From: Desulfobulbaceae bacterium
GTDB lineage: Bacteria > Desulfobacterota > Desulfobulbia > Desulfobulbales > SURF-16
Length of the DNA stretch: 37,945 nucleotides
Assembly (NCBI GenBank): GCA_023230525.1
Contig: JALNXE010000038.1
Coordinates: forward strand, 1 to 37,945
Direction of reading: 5' to 3'
Shown here: positions 7,828-14,836 of the stretch, piece after piece
Numbering within the stretch: position 1 is the stretch's first letter
Layout: each line of letters starts with the position of its first letter
The notes under the pieces: generated by a model
Seen by the model: only the letters and a program-made list of their open reading frames with translations
Told to the model about the DNA's origin: nothing
Database searches by the model: none
Translations under genes and position numbers: made by a program

Positions 7828-10035
7828 CTATCTCGATATTTCCTTGAGAAGCGCCTCGGCATCCTTGTGCCGAGGATTCTTTTCAAGAATCGCGTTCAAG
7901 ATTTTCATGGCCTCACTCTTATCATCCTTTTTGCTGAGATAGAAGGCAAGAGTATAGCCATAGTTCTCATCCTGCGGCCTGAGGTTTGAGGCCTTTCTGC
8001 ACCAGCTCACAGCCTCGTCTATCCGATCTTGGGCAGTAATGATGCAGAGATTATATGCAGCCTGCGCCATCTGAGGATCGGCGGTGAATGCTTTTTTGAG
8101 ATGATCCTCGGCGGCCTTCAGGTCGTTTTTTTCAGCGCGTAGAAGCCCCATGTTGAAGTTTGCCTCGGCATTGTCAGGAGCTTGCTTGAGTGCCTTCAGC
8201 AAGGTCTTTTCGGCTTCATCGCTCTCCCCTAACTGGGCATGGGCGATGGACATATTGACCATGCCCATAATAGCCTGAGGATCACGTTGCAGGGCCGCCT
8301 GATAGGATACGATGGCCTTTCCGGGCTCCCCCTGGCCGAGCAGGTAGTTGCCCATATTATAGTGGGATGTCCACTGGTCGGCTCTGGTTGTTAGGGACGC
8401 CAGGTATTCATTATTGGCCTTGCCAAGCTGGGATTGATAGGCCGGGGGCACCGTCATCCTTGGAAAGTTGGCGATTCCTGCTGCCGCCCGAACTCGTACC
8501 AGCCGGTAATCGTCCGCCGTGGCTTCAACCAGGGCCTGCAGGCTTTCTACGGATGGTATGAGCCCCAATGCCTGAACGGCAGCACCGCGTACCAGAGGCG
8601 ACGGATCTTTGGCAGCGAGGAGGAGCGCTCCTTTAACCTCTGCAGTCTGCCCCGGTGGAATGAGCCTGATGAGTGAAGCGGCGAAGACTTCGTCGCGCTT
8701 GGGGTCGTTGATGGAGGCAAGCATTTCAGGCAGCTTCGTCCAGTCCCGTTTGCGGGCCATGTCGATAAGGGTCGCGCGCTTGAGGATCGGCTGCTGATAA
8801 TCCCGGGCGCGCCACTTCCTCACCAGAGCATCGGCCCAGGACGCTTCTTTGTCTTGGTGGCAGATATTGCAGGCATTAGGAGACTTGAAGGCCATTGTCG
8901 CAGACGGCACCGGTGGCAGCATCGAGTGATCGCTTCGTCTCATCCGGGCAAAGGAAGTTTTCGGCATATGGCAGGAGATACATTTGCTGCCTTCACTTGT
9001 CTCTGCATGGTGTGTATGTGCTGCCGGGTCCTTCACTTTATCTTCATGGCAGGGCAAACAGGCGTTATTGAACTTCTCCAGCTTAAACCGGTAGCGGCCG
9101 CTGGAGGTGTGGCAGTGCATGCAGTCAATCTCTCCGGATTTTACGCAGGGACTCATGTTCCACGAGGTGCCGGTGTAATTTTCTCCCAGATCCCGCCCAT
9201 CAACGTAAAAATCGGCATCCTCCAGCGTTATAAGATCGAAATAGTCATAGAATCGCCCCTTCGGTTGATACTCCGCCGCCAGTGGGTTCGCTTTGGCGTG
9301 ACAGCTCAGGCAGAGGTCGTTCCGCTGCACTGTTGTCATGGTCTTGGTGCTGATGATCCGCAGTTCCGGCAAAGGCTCACCTTTGGCAGTCAACCTGGCG
9401 ATCTTGTTATGCTCTGTTGCCGGGCCGTGGCACGTCTCGCAATTGATACCCGGTTCTGCCCAGGTCGTATGGTAGGTGTCGGTTTTCAGATCATAGTTGG
9501 TCGAGAGTTGACTGACATGGCAGTTATAGCAGGCAGTATTGAACGTATAGGGGTATTCCCTCCAATCCACCGCTTCACCCCGTTCTCCACTGGGGAAATG
9601 GCGCATACCGCTGGCGGCGGTGTCGAACCATTCCTTTTTTTCGACGTCATACGCAACAGGCAGGGTCTGGAGCCTTCCCTTGTCGAATAGCGTGAGGAAG
9701 TAGAAAACATTCTTGCCGCCAAGTACATGCTCGATCTTGTACTTCTTCGAGCCCTCGCGGCCACTCTCAATCACTACGCCTTGGCCGAGGTCCGCGCGAT
9801 ACTTCTCCGTCCCTATGACAATATCGCTCTGAGGGGATGTGAGATTTTTCTCTGCAAAGCCTGCCGAATACGGTTGCATGGCAAGCCCGTGCATGGATGT
9901 GGACCAGAGTTGGTAAAACCTTTCATGGCACTCCATGCAACTCGATGAGCCAGCGTAACGAGGGGATGAATTATCTTTACCAAAAGCAATGCCAGTGAAC
10001 AGGGTACACAGCAGGATAATGCAGATTAATCTCAT
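7828..10035 (-). CDS. Octaheme cytochrome c with HEAT and TPR repeats
   Basis: Protein of 735 residues with a signal peptide (MRLICIILLCTLFTGIAFG). Eight CXXCH heme motifs lie between Cys33 and about residue 392: CMECH, CYNCH, CETCH, CLSCH, CMHCH, CLPCH, CISCH and CNICH. The order and surrounding residues (YAGSSSCMECHERFYQLWSTSMH) resemble the cytochrome c554/hydroxylamine-oxidoreductase-like superfamily. Roughly residues 400-540 are HEAT-like helices (PSPLVRGAAVQALGLIP) and 545-735 are several TPRs (AIVSYQAALQRDPQA; AEANFNMGLLRAEKNDLKAAEDHLKKA). It is probably a periplasmic electron-transfer protein or reductase; the TPR part would bind a partner. The ATG at 10035 fits the signal peptide; an in-frame ATG at 10074 is the alternative. 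A sigma70-like promoter lies just upstream. Confidence 0.9.
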   Translation of the reverse strand: MRLICIILLCTLFTGIAFGKDNSSPRYAGSSSCMECHERFYQLWSTSMHGLAMQPYSAGFAEKNLTSPQSDIVIGTEKYRADLGQGVVIESGREGSKKYKIEHVLGGKNVFYFLTLFDKGRLQTLPVAYDVEKKEWFDTAASGMRHFPSGERGEAVDWREYPYTFNTACYNCHVSQLSTNYDLKTDTYHTTWAEPGINCETCHGPATEHNKIARLTAKGEPLPELRIISTKTMTTVQRNDLCLSCHAKANPLAAEYQPKGRFYDYFDLITLEDADFYVDGRDLGENYTGTSWNMSPCVKSGEIDCMHCHTSSGRYRFKLEKFNNACLPCHEDKVKDPAAHTHHAETSEGSKCISCHMPKTSFARMRRSDHSMLPPVPSATMAFKSPNACNICHQDKEASWADALVRKWRARDYQQPILKRATLIDMARKRDWTKLPEMLASINDPKRDEVFAASLIRLIPPGQTAEVKGALLLAAKDPSPLVRGAAVQALGLIPSVESLQALVEATADDYRLVRVRAAAGIANFPRMTVPPAYQSQLGKANNEYLASLTTRADQWTSHYNMGNYLLGQGEPGKAIVSYQAALQRDPQAIMGMVNMSIAHAQLGESDEAEKTLLKALKQAPDNAEANFNMGLLRAEKNDLKAAEDHLKKAFTADPQMAQAAYNLCIITAQDRIDEAVSWCRKASNLRPQDENYGYTLAFYLSKKDDKSEAMKILNAILEKNPRHKDAEALLKEISR

Positions 10036-10432
10036 TTGCCCCGTTAAATTTAACTCTCCTGTCGAATGAACCATTACCGTTATGATATATTCTAGTGTGA
10101 TAAATTTGTCAATGAGATCAGACGGTAATGACGGATAACACTTGCGGCAGCGCATGCTCCGAAGATCCACGACTTCATCGTCCCCAGTATCTTGGCAAAA
10201 TTATAAATTTCTGAAATACGAAATGAGAGGAGTAACCGAGGTAAAGGGGTCAGACCGCTTTTGGCTTCTCATGATCTCAAAATCCCCCCCTTCTGTTTAT
10301 GGTCAAAAAAACTGAAGAAAAAGGTTTCCCCCGGCAACCCTTAATTTGAAATTACACAGTGCAACTGGAAGCGGCAAAATCCTTGCCGAAAGGCCGCACA
10401 GCAATCGCCCATCACATCCCTTTGTTTTGTGT
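10036..10432. other. Intergenic region between cytochrome gene and antitoxin
   Basis: Apart from the promoter at 10084-10112 this ~400-base stretch holds no gene I can support. AGGTAAAGGGGTCAGACC near 10240 resembles one arm of a REP-type palindrome, but no matching second arm is seen. The rest is AT-rich and unremarkable. Confidence 0.5.
10084..10112 (-). promoter_or_regulatory. Probable sigma70 promoter of the octaheme cytochrome gene
   Basis: On the minus strand TTGACA (10107-10112) is followed after 17 bases by TATATC (10084-10089). The -35 is a perfect match and the -10 is fair. Transcription would begin near 10077, leaving about 40 bases before the ATG at 10035. Confidence 0.5.
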
Positions 10433-10738
10433 TTAACTATTTGTTTGGGCAGCTTCTGCATGCAATTTAATGCCGAGCGCTCCCATAACTTTAAGAATTG
10501 TTTCAAATGCAGGGCTTCGTTCCCCGGACAGTGCCTTGTAAAGGCTTTCGCGCGACAGGCCGGCATCACGAGCTACCTGCGACATGCCCTTGGCTCGAGC
10601 AATATCACCTAAAGCTTTAGCGATAAAAGCAGCATCTCCCGGTGCCTCCTCAAAGCAAGCTTCAAGATATGCGGCCATTTCCTCTGAGGTTCGGAGATGC
10701 TCAGCAACATCGTAGCGGGTTGTGATAGTTTTAGCCAT
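10433..10738 (-). CDS. higA: HigA-type antitoxin (Xre family, HI1420-like)
   Basis: Protein of 101 residues that should bind and neutralise the upstream RelE/HigB-like toxin and repress the operon. The N-terminal MAKTITTRYDVAEHLRTSEEMAAYLEA and the helix-turn-helix GMSQVARDAGLSRESLYKALSGERSPAFETILKVMGALGIKL are characteristic of the 'addiction module antidote, HI1420 family'. The ATG at 10738 has AGGAG upstream; that site overlaps the expected toxin stop codon, so translation is likely coupled. The gene appears intact although the toxin is not in frame. Confidence 0.9.
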   Translation of the reverse strand: MAKTITTRYDVAEHLRTSEEMAAYLEACFEEAPGDAAFIAKALGDIARAKGMSQVARDAGLSRESLYKALSGERSPAFETILKVMGALGIKLHAEAAQTNS

Positions 10739-10751
10739 GATACACACACTC

Positions 10752-11041
10752 CTATAAATTTTTCGCAAGACGCAAGGCTGTTTTGATATTTCTGGTCTGG
10801 GTGTGCTTGTCACCACCAGCCAGCAAAATAACTACGGATTGGCCTTGCTGCTTATAATAGACTCGATACCCGGCCCATAATTAATCCGCAACTCTGAAAC
10901 GCCTTCACCTACAGGTTTAACATCCCCAGGATTTCCTGCTGCCAATCGTTCGATCCGTACCAAAATTCGTGCACGAGCACGGATATCGTCCAAGCCACCA
11001 AGCCACTTAGCAAAAGTCTCGGTCTTACGAATTTCAAGCAT
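10752..11041 (-). pseudogene. higB: RelE/HigB-like toxin, broken by a single-base frameshift
   Basis: The gene starts MLEIRKTETFAKWLGGLDD and continues RARARILVRIERLAAGNPGD, VKPVGEGVSELRINYGPG, a clear HigB/phage-Gp49-like toxin that would cleave ribosome-bound mRNA. After NYGPG the frame runs into a stop at 10832 (69 residues). Reading one base over gives the expected YRVYYKQQGQSVVILLAGGD, then KHTQTRNIKTALRLAKNL and a stop at 10752. One extra G in the GGG at 10869-10871 would give a normal 96-residue toxin. The lost part carries the C-terminal strand and helix with catalytic residues, so the short product should be inactive. Toxin-before-antitoxin order is normal for higBA. Confidence 0.88.
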
Positions 11042-11047
11042 AATCAA

Positions 11048-11076
11048 ATAGTAGCCATCTGGCTACATGCTGTCAA
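11048..11076 (-). promoter_or_regulatory. Promoter of the higBA module
   Basis: On the minus strand TTGACA (11071-11076) and TACTAT (11048-11053) are separated by exactly 17 bases. The predicted transcription start falls at about 11041, the first base of the toxin ATG, and no Shine-Dalgarno sequence precedes that ATG. The toxin message may therefore be leaderless. Confidence 0.7.
11051..11066. promoter_or_regulatory. Palindromic operator GTAGCC-ATCT-GGCTAC
   Basis: A perfect 6-bp inverted repeat with a 4-base spacer overlaps the -10 element and the promoter spacer of higBA. This is where a HigA-type repressor would be expected to bind for autoregulation. Binding is inferred from position and symmetry only. 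Confidence 0.6.
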
Positions 11077-11577
11077 TGTGAATTTCAGGATGTAAACGTT
11101 GAAATATAAAAAATCAGAAAAAACTCCTACAAAAGTATAAAATCTTACCGATCTAACGATCGGTACACCCTCAAAAAGTCAAGCCATCCCATTTCGAGCA
11201 AAGTGACGAAGTTACCGAAATCACGCCGTAATTCAGCTTGAATAGATATTCTCTGGCAATTCTTGATCTGGGATCATATACGAAAACTTAACCTTCTTCC
11301 TGATTCTGAGCTCCATCTATATCCAGAAATAGCAAGAACCGCCTTTCTGAAAGTTCAAAATCTTGCTTCTAACAATTTTTATCCGTCCCAAAAAAAATCA
11401 ATGTATCCTCATTGAGCAAAGTGAAGAAGTTTCCAAAGCAGGCTGGGCTTAGGAGGCAATAGTCTGATTTCGCTTCCTTTTATTTTTTGCAAGACCCTGT
11501 AGGCATGCGACTGAATTTGGTTTTAATATGGTCGACTTGAAATGCAAACACTCCTCCAGCGCAGGGTGCTGGGGGTT
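11067..11577. other. AT-rich intergenic region with a palindrome and a diverged repeat
   Basis: No gene is supported here apart from the -35 element of higBA at its left edge. Positions 11146-11165 form a perfect palindrome (TACCGATC, spacer TAAC, GATCGGTA). A 24-base motif starting GAGCAAAGTGACGAAGTT at 11196 recurs with a few changes at 11414. The base composition is poorer in GC than the flanking genes, which fits degraded or acquired DNA next to a toxin-antitoxin module. Confidence 0.5.
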
Positions 11578-11805
11578 CTATAGAAGATGGCCGGCAACTC
11601 TCAATAATTTCACATCCCGGCCGTAATTCAGATTTAAAAAAACATTGGCAATCCTTGGCCTATCTGCTCTCCCAAGGGTTGCTACTTCAATGGTATCCAG
11701 ATCAGGATTATAGATAAGATACACTCGTATTCCATTGTTAATTCCCATCACATGGTAGTATCTCGCTTCACATTTACTCACCCGATCAGAAATTACGGAA
11801 ATCAT
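11578..11805 (-). CDS. Small hypothetical protein overlapping the chemoreceptor 3' end
   Basis: A possible 75-residue protein (MISVISDRVSKCEARYY, then GINNGIRVYLIYNPDLDT and a Gly/Arg-rich tail) that I do not recognise. Its ATG at 11805 lies inside the last codons of the chemoreceptor in another frame, after GGATGAGG, so translation could be coupled to the upstream gene. About 55 residues lie outside the overlap. The composition looks protein-like (alternating hydrophobic strands), but coding potential is only moderate. A later start at the ATG at 11748 is possible. It could also be a chance frame or a remnant. Confidence 0.4.
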   Translation of the reverse strand: MISVISDRVSKCEARYYHVMGINNGIRVYLIYNPDLDTIEVATLGRADRPRIANVFLNLNYGRDVKLLRVAGHLL

Positions 11806-13762
11806 CCTCATCCAGGGGAAGAATTTCTTCAGTCTTTGCCGATGCATGTTTTTTTGAAGTTGCTTGGCGAATGTTCGGTGCGCCAGCCTCTGAGAACGTC
11901 AATGCCCTGGTGCCTCCGGGAGGAGATGTTTTTTGCTTCTTCTGTTTTGCCGATGAATCGGCTTTCCTGCTATTTGGATCTGATGCACCGGTTAGTATGG
12001 CATTCAGAGACTCAACTATCATTTTAAGCCTTCTGGCCTGAGCTTTCATTTCTTCCGATGCGGCAGCCGACTCCTCGGCTGATGCCGCAGTTTCCTGGGT
12101 AACCGATTCCATCTCGGACATGGAGGTATTAATCTGGTCTATTCCCTGCGCCTGTTCTTTGGAGGCCGCCGCAATTTCTCTCAGCACTGCTCCAACCTTG
12201 ATACCTGCCTCTGCTACTTTATTAAATGTCTCTTGCGTGCTTCCCGCAATGGTTGATCCTTTTTGAATTTTACCGATGGTGCCTTCAATGAGAGCGGCCG
12301 TATTCTTTGCAGCTTCAGTGGAACGCATGGCCAGATTCCGAACCTCATCGGCCACGACAGCAAAACCTGCGCCTGCCTCGCCGGCGCGGGCGGCCTCAAC
12401 GGCGGCATTCAAAGCCAGCAGGTTCGTCTGAAAGGCGATTCCGTCGATGGTTTTAATTATTTTTGATGTTTCTTCACTTGCCCGGGTTATCTCATCCATG
12501 GAACGGAGCAATTCTTCCATGGAGTCTTTTGCCTGCTTGGTAATGTGATCAGCATCCAGCATCATGATGTTCGCCCGGCCGGCACTGTCGGCATTTGCCT
12601 TGATCATTGTGGTCGTCTCTTCCACGGATGCCGATGTTTCCTCCAGGGCCGCAGCCTGCTCAGATGCTCCACTTGCCAGTGACTGACTGGAACCGTTGAT
12701 TTCATTGGCAGCACGATCAACCTTCCGGCTGCTTACATCGAGTTGTTCCATGGCGCCATAGAGAGCTTTGACGAGAGAGGAGCTTGACAGGAAAAGAAAA
12801 AGACAGACCACAACGAAAAGCGCCGCTCCGCCGATTATGAGACCCCACTTGATTTGGCTGATGAGGGCAATTTTTCCGCTGGCATCCCGGACGAAAACGA
12901 GAGCACCCTTGGTAACACCGGAGAAATCCTTAATCGGCACGCCGGTAACCAATCGTCCAGCCAATTGCGCCGATGTCATGTCCTGGAGGGATCCGGCCAG
13001 CAGATCTGCTTTTATGTAAGGATCGGTGGCCTCCGTGCTGGAAGAAAAAATCCGGATGACCTCGCCGGTTTGGGGTAATTTTTTTTCTTTGAGATTCCGG
13101 GCGATTTCCAGCTCCGACGCCAGCATGTAAACAGCCACGTTATCGGTGTCAAGAAATCGGGCGGTCCCGAAAATTTTATTGAGATCAAACAACGTTTCAA
13201 CGGAACCGAGATGCGTGCCGGCTGCATCAAACACGGGAACAAGCCCGCGTACGGCAAAACCGCCCCGGCCGATCTCAATACCGGTGATCGGTTTTTTCAT
13301 TTCGTTGACTTGTAATACCGTGGTGCGAAAACTGGAAATATCATCACCGCCATCTTTTTTACCCGCTTCACGCCAAATGCGCAGAAAACTTTTTGCCGGC
13401 GGCAGATGAAAATGGATCTTGAACTGACTGATTCCCAGGGCAGTTGTGACGCTTTTATGGATCGGGTCCATGGTTTTGCGCAACAGGGCCCTCCCCTCTT
13501 CCTCCTTACCGCCCTGGGCCAGCTGGTACGCCTCCACAACCGCGGGGATTTCAGCTGCCATGGCGGCAATGGTGAGCGCCTCCTTTTCAACGCTCCGTAA
13601 GCTTTTCCGGGCCAGTTCCGCCTGACTTTGCGACAGCTCAGCAACCATGTCCCGCCACAAATGGTTTTCCACCCACAAAGCCCCAGCCACCAGAAAGAGA
13701 GTGGACAAAAACATCAATGCCAGAGGTATAACCATTACCTTGATACGCAGGCTCAATTTCAT
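11786..13762 (-). CDS. Methyl-accepting chemotaxis protein, no visible HAMP
   Basis: Chemoreceptor of 658 residues. TM1 is at about residues 8-30, followed by a ~270-residue periplasmic sensor with Cache-like character (GIEIGRGGFAVRGLVPVFDAAGTHLG; TGVPIKDFSGVTKGALVFV), and TM2 at about 305-327. The cytoplasmic part has the signalling hairpin FQTNLLALNAAVEAARAGE and AGAGFAVVADEVRNLA at about 440-475, flanked by methylation helices with ASEQAAALEETSASVEE and TQETAASAEESAAASEE. Only ~15 residues separate TM2 from the methylation helix, too few for a HAMP domain. The protein ends LPLDEDDFRNF after a flexible linker, possibly a tether for CheR/CheB. ATG at 13762 has GGAG 7 bases upstream. Confidence 0.93.
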   Translation of the reverse strand: MKLSLRIKVMVIPLALMFLSTLFLVAGALWVENHLWRDMVAELSQSQAELARKSLRSVEKEALTIAAMAAEIPAVVEAYQLAQGGKEEEGRALLRKTMDPIHKSVTTALGISQFKIHFHLPPAKSFLRIWREAGKKDGGDDISSFRTTVLQVNEMKKPITGIEIGRGGFAVRGLVPVFDAAGTHLGSVETLFDLNKIFGTARFLDTDNVAVYMLASELEIARNLKEKKLPQTGEVIRIFSSSTEATDPYIKADLLAGSLQDMTSAQLAGRLVTGVPIKDFSGVTKGALVFVRDASGKIALISQIKWGLIIGGAALFVVVCLFLFLSSSSLVKALYGAMEQLDVSSRKVDRAANEINGSSQSLASGASEQAAALEETSASVEETTTMIKANADSAGRANIMMLDADHITKQAKDSMEELLRSMDEITRASEETSKIIKTIDGIAFQTNLLALNAAVEAARAGEAGAGFAVVADEVRNLAMRSTEAAKNTAALIEGTIGKIQKGSTIAGSTQETFNKVAEAGIKVGAVLREIAAASKEQAQGIDQINTSMSEMESVTQETAASAEESAAASEEMKAQARRLKMIVESLNAILTGASDPNSRKADSSAKQKKQKTSPPGGTRALTFSEAGAPNIRQATSKKHASAKTEEILPLDEDDFRNF

Positions 13763-13826
13763 GATCTTCTCCAAGTGGATACAAGCTCTTTTCACAACAC
13801 CGCAACCTAGCAAATTCTAACACACC

Positions 13827-13926
13827 CATCATTTTTATGATAAAAAAGAATTTTCCCGGGCAAAAAGTTGCCTTTGCGGCTGGGGCGCAAGAAATAGGAA
13901 TCTCGCACTCCATCATTTTTATGATA
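13827..13926. repeat. Two 16-bp direct repeats upstream of the chemoreceptor
   Basis: CATCATTTTTATGATA occurs at 13827-13842 and 13911-13926. Each copy contains the palindrome ATCAT-TTTT-ATGAT. Both lie in the 292-base region upstream of the chemoreceptor gene, a plausible place for regulator binding, but no known operator matches. Confidence 0.6.
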
Positions 13927-14054
13927 GTTTTTTGGTTGCGATATTGTGAGGGGTTAAGTTGCCGGGCAAGATGAAGGTGAAAGAGATGAAACGGGCTTTC
14001 CTGAAGAAAAGCCCTGGAATTTCAGGAAGGAGAGCGGAAAAAAACGCAAAGTCC

Positions 14055-14822
14055 TTACTCCGGTGAGCGCCTACCGCCTGTTTTTTGAAATGTTTCAGGG
14101 CTTTTCCCCCCGCTGAGCCACCAGAGCGGGGTGATCTTGCGGATTTTCCGGTCAGGCAGATGCTCCCAGAAGATGGGGCGAGGCGGGGCGGCATCGTGTT
14201 GCGGCCGGTAAATCTGCTGTTCGGTGACCAAGATGTCAGCCGGCACATCCCAGCAGGCAGCGGGCAGGGGTTTGGCCATGATCTGCCATTCATTGACAAA
14301 CGCGGCAACCAGGGCGTCGCGGCTGATGGCCCCCAAGGCCGCCAGGATGGCAAAGCTGAGATCGAAAAAACCTAGACCGTCGCCCAGCCGGTTGCCCTGT
14401 AGGTCAACCGCCACGGCGTCGGTAACCAGGAGCGAAACCGCCAGGCCTTCCACCTCCGGCCGGCTCAAACGTTGGCCGGCCTTGGCAAAACCTTTTAAGG
14501 TCACGCTATGGGGGAGCTGCTGAAACGGGATGGAATAAGGCTTGAGGAGATAAAAGCCGTCTTTGAGGCCGGGGGCCGGGACGATGAGCTCTTTACCGTC
14601 CAGCAGAGCGTTGATGCGCACCTGCTGCAGGGACGGCACGGGGGAGACAAAGACCTGCCGGGCGCTGCGATAAGCGGCATCCCGGCGCAGCAGCTCCGCG
14701 GTGCGGCCGCTCAGGCCACTGGCTCCGGCGGCATCCTGCGCGGCAGCCTGCAGCGCCAGCTCTTCCCGCAGCGCCTGCTTTGCCAGCTGCACTGCGGAAA
14801 GATGGTCATGGTTTTCGGTCAC
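14055..14822 (-). CDS. 5-formyltetrahydrofolate cyclo-ligase family protein, degenerate
   Basis: Protein of 255 residues with the fold signature of 5-formyl-THF cyclo-ligase. Parallels are the N-terminal AKQALREEL, the central FYLLKPYSIPFQQLPHSVTLKG, NRLGDGLGFFDLSFAIL in place of the ATP-binding G-R-R-L-G-x-G-x-G-Y-Y-D-R, and DVPADILVTEQQIY near the C-terminus. Several catalytic positions differ, including the Arg of Y-D-R, which is Leu here, so the protein may not be a folate enzyme; such divergent members (MTHFSD-like) have unknown roles. The start is GTG at 14822, with a short AGG before it. The gene is just downstream of the D,D-carboxypeptidase on the same strand (14-base gap), so the two may be co-transcribed. 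Confidence 0.75.
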   Translation of the reverse strand: MTENHDHLSAVQLAKQALREELALQAAAQDAAGASGLSGRTAELLRRDAAYRSARQVFVSPVPSLQQVRINALLDGKELIVPAPGLKDGFYLLKPYSIPFQQLPHSVTLKGFAKAGQRLSRPEVEGLAVSLLVTDAVAVDLQGNRLGDGLGFFDLSFAILAALGAISRDALVAAFVNEWQIMAKPLPAACWDVPADILVTEQQIYRPQHDAAPPRPIFWEHLPDRKIRKITPLWWLSGGKSPETFQKTGGRRSPE

Positions 14823-14836
14823 TGCCTGATAATCGC

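Noticed and set aside
10240..10262. A second REP element (GGGGTCAGACC)
   Set aside because: Only one arm is visible and no complementary arm lies nearby.
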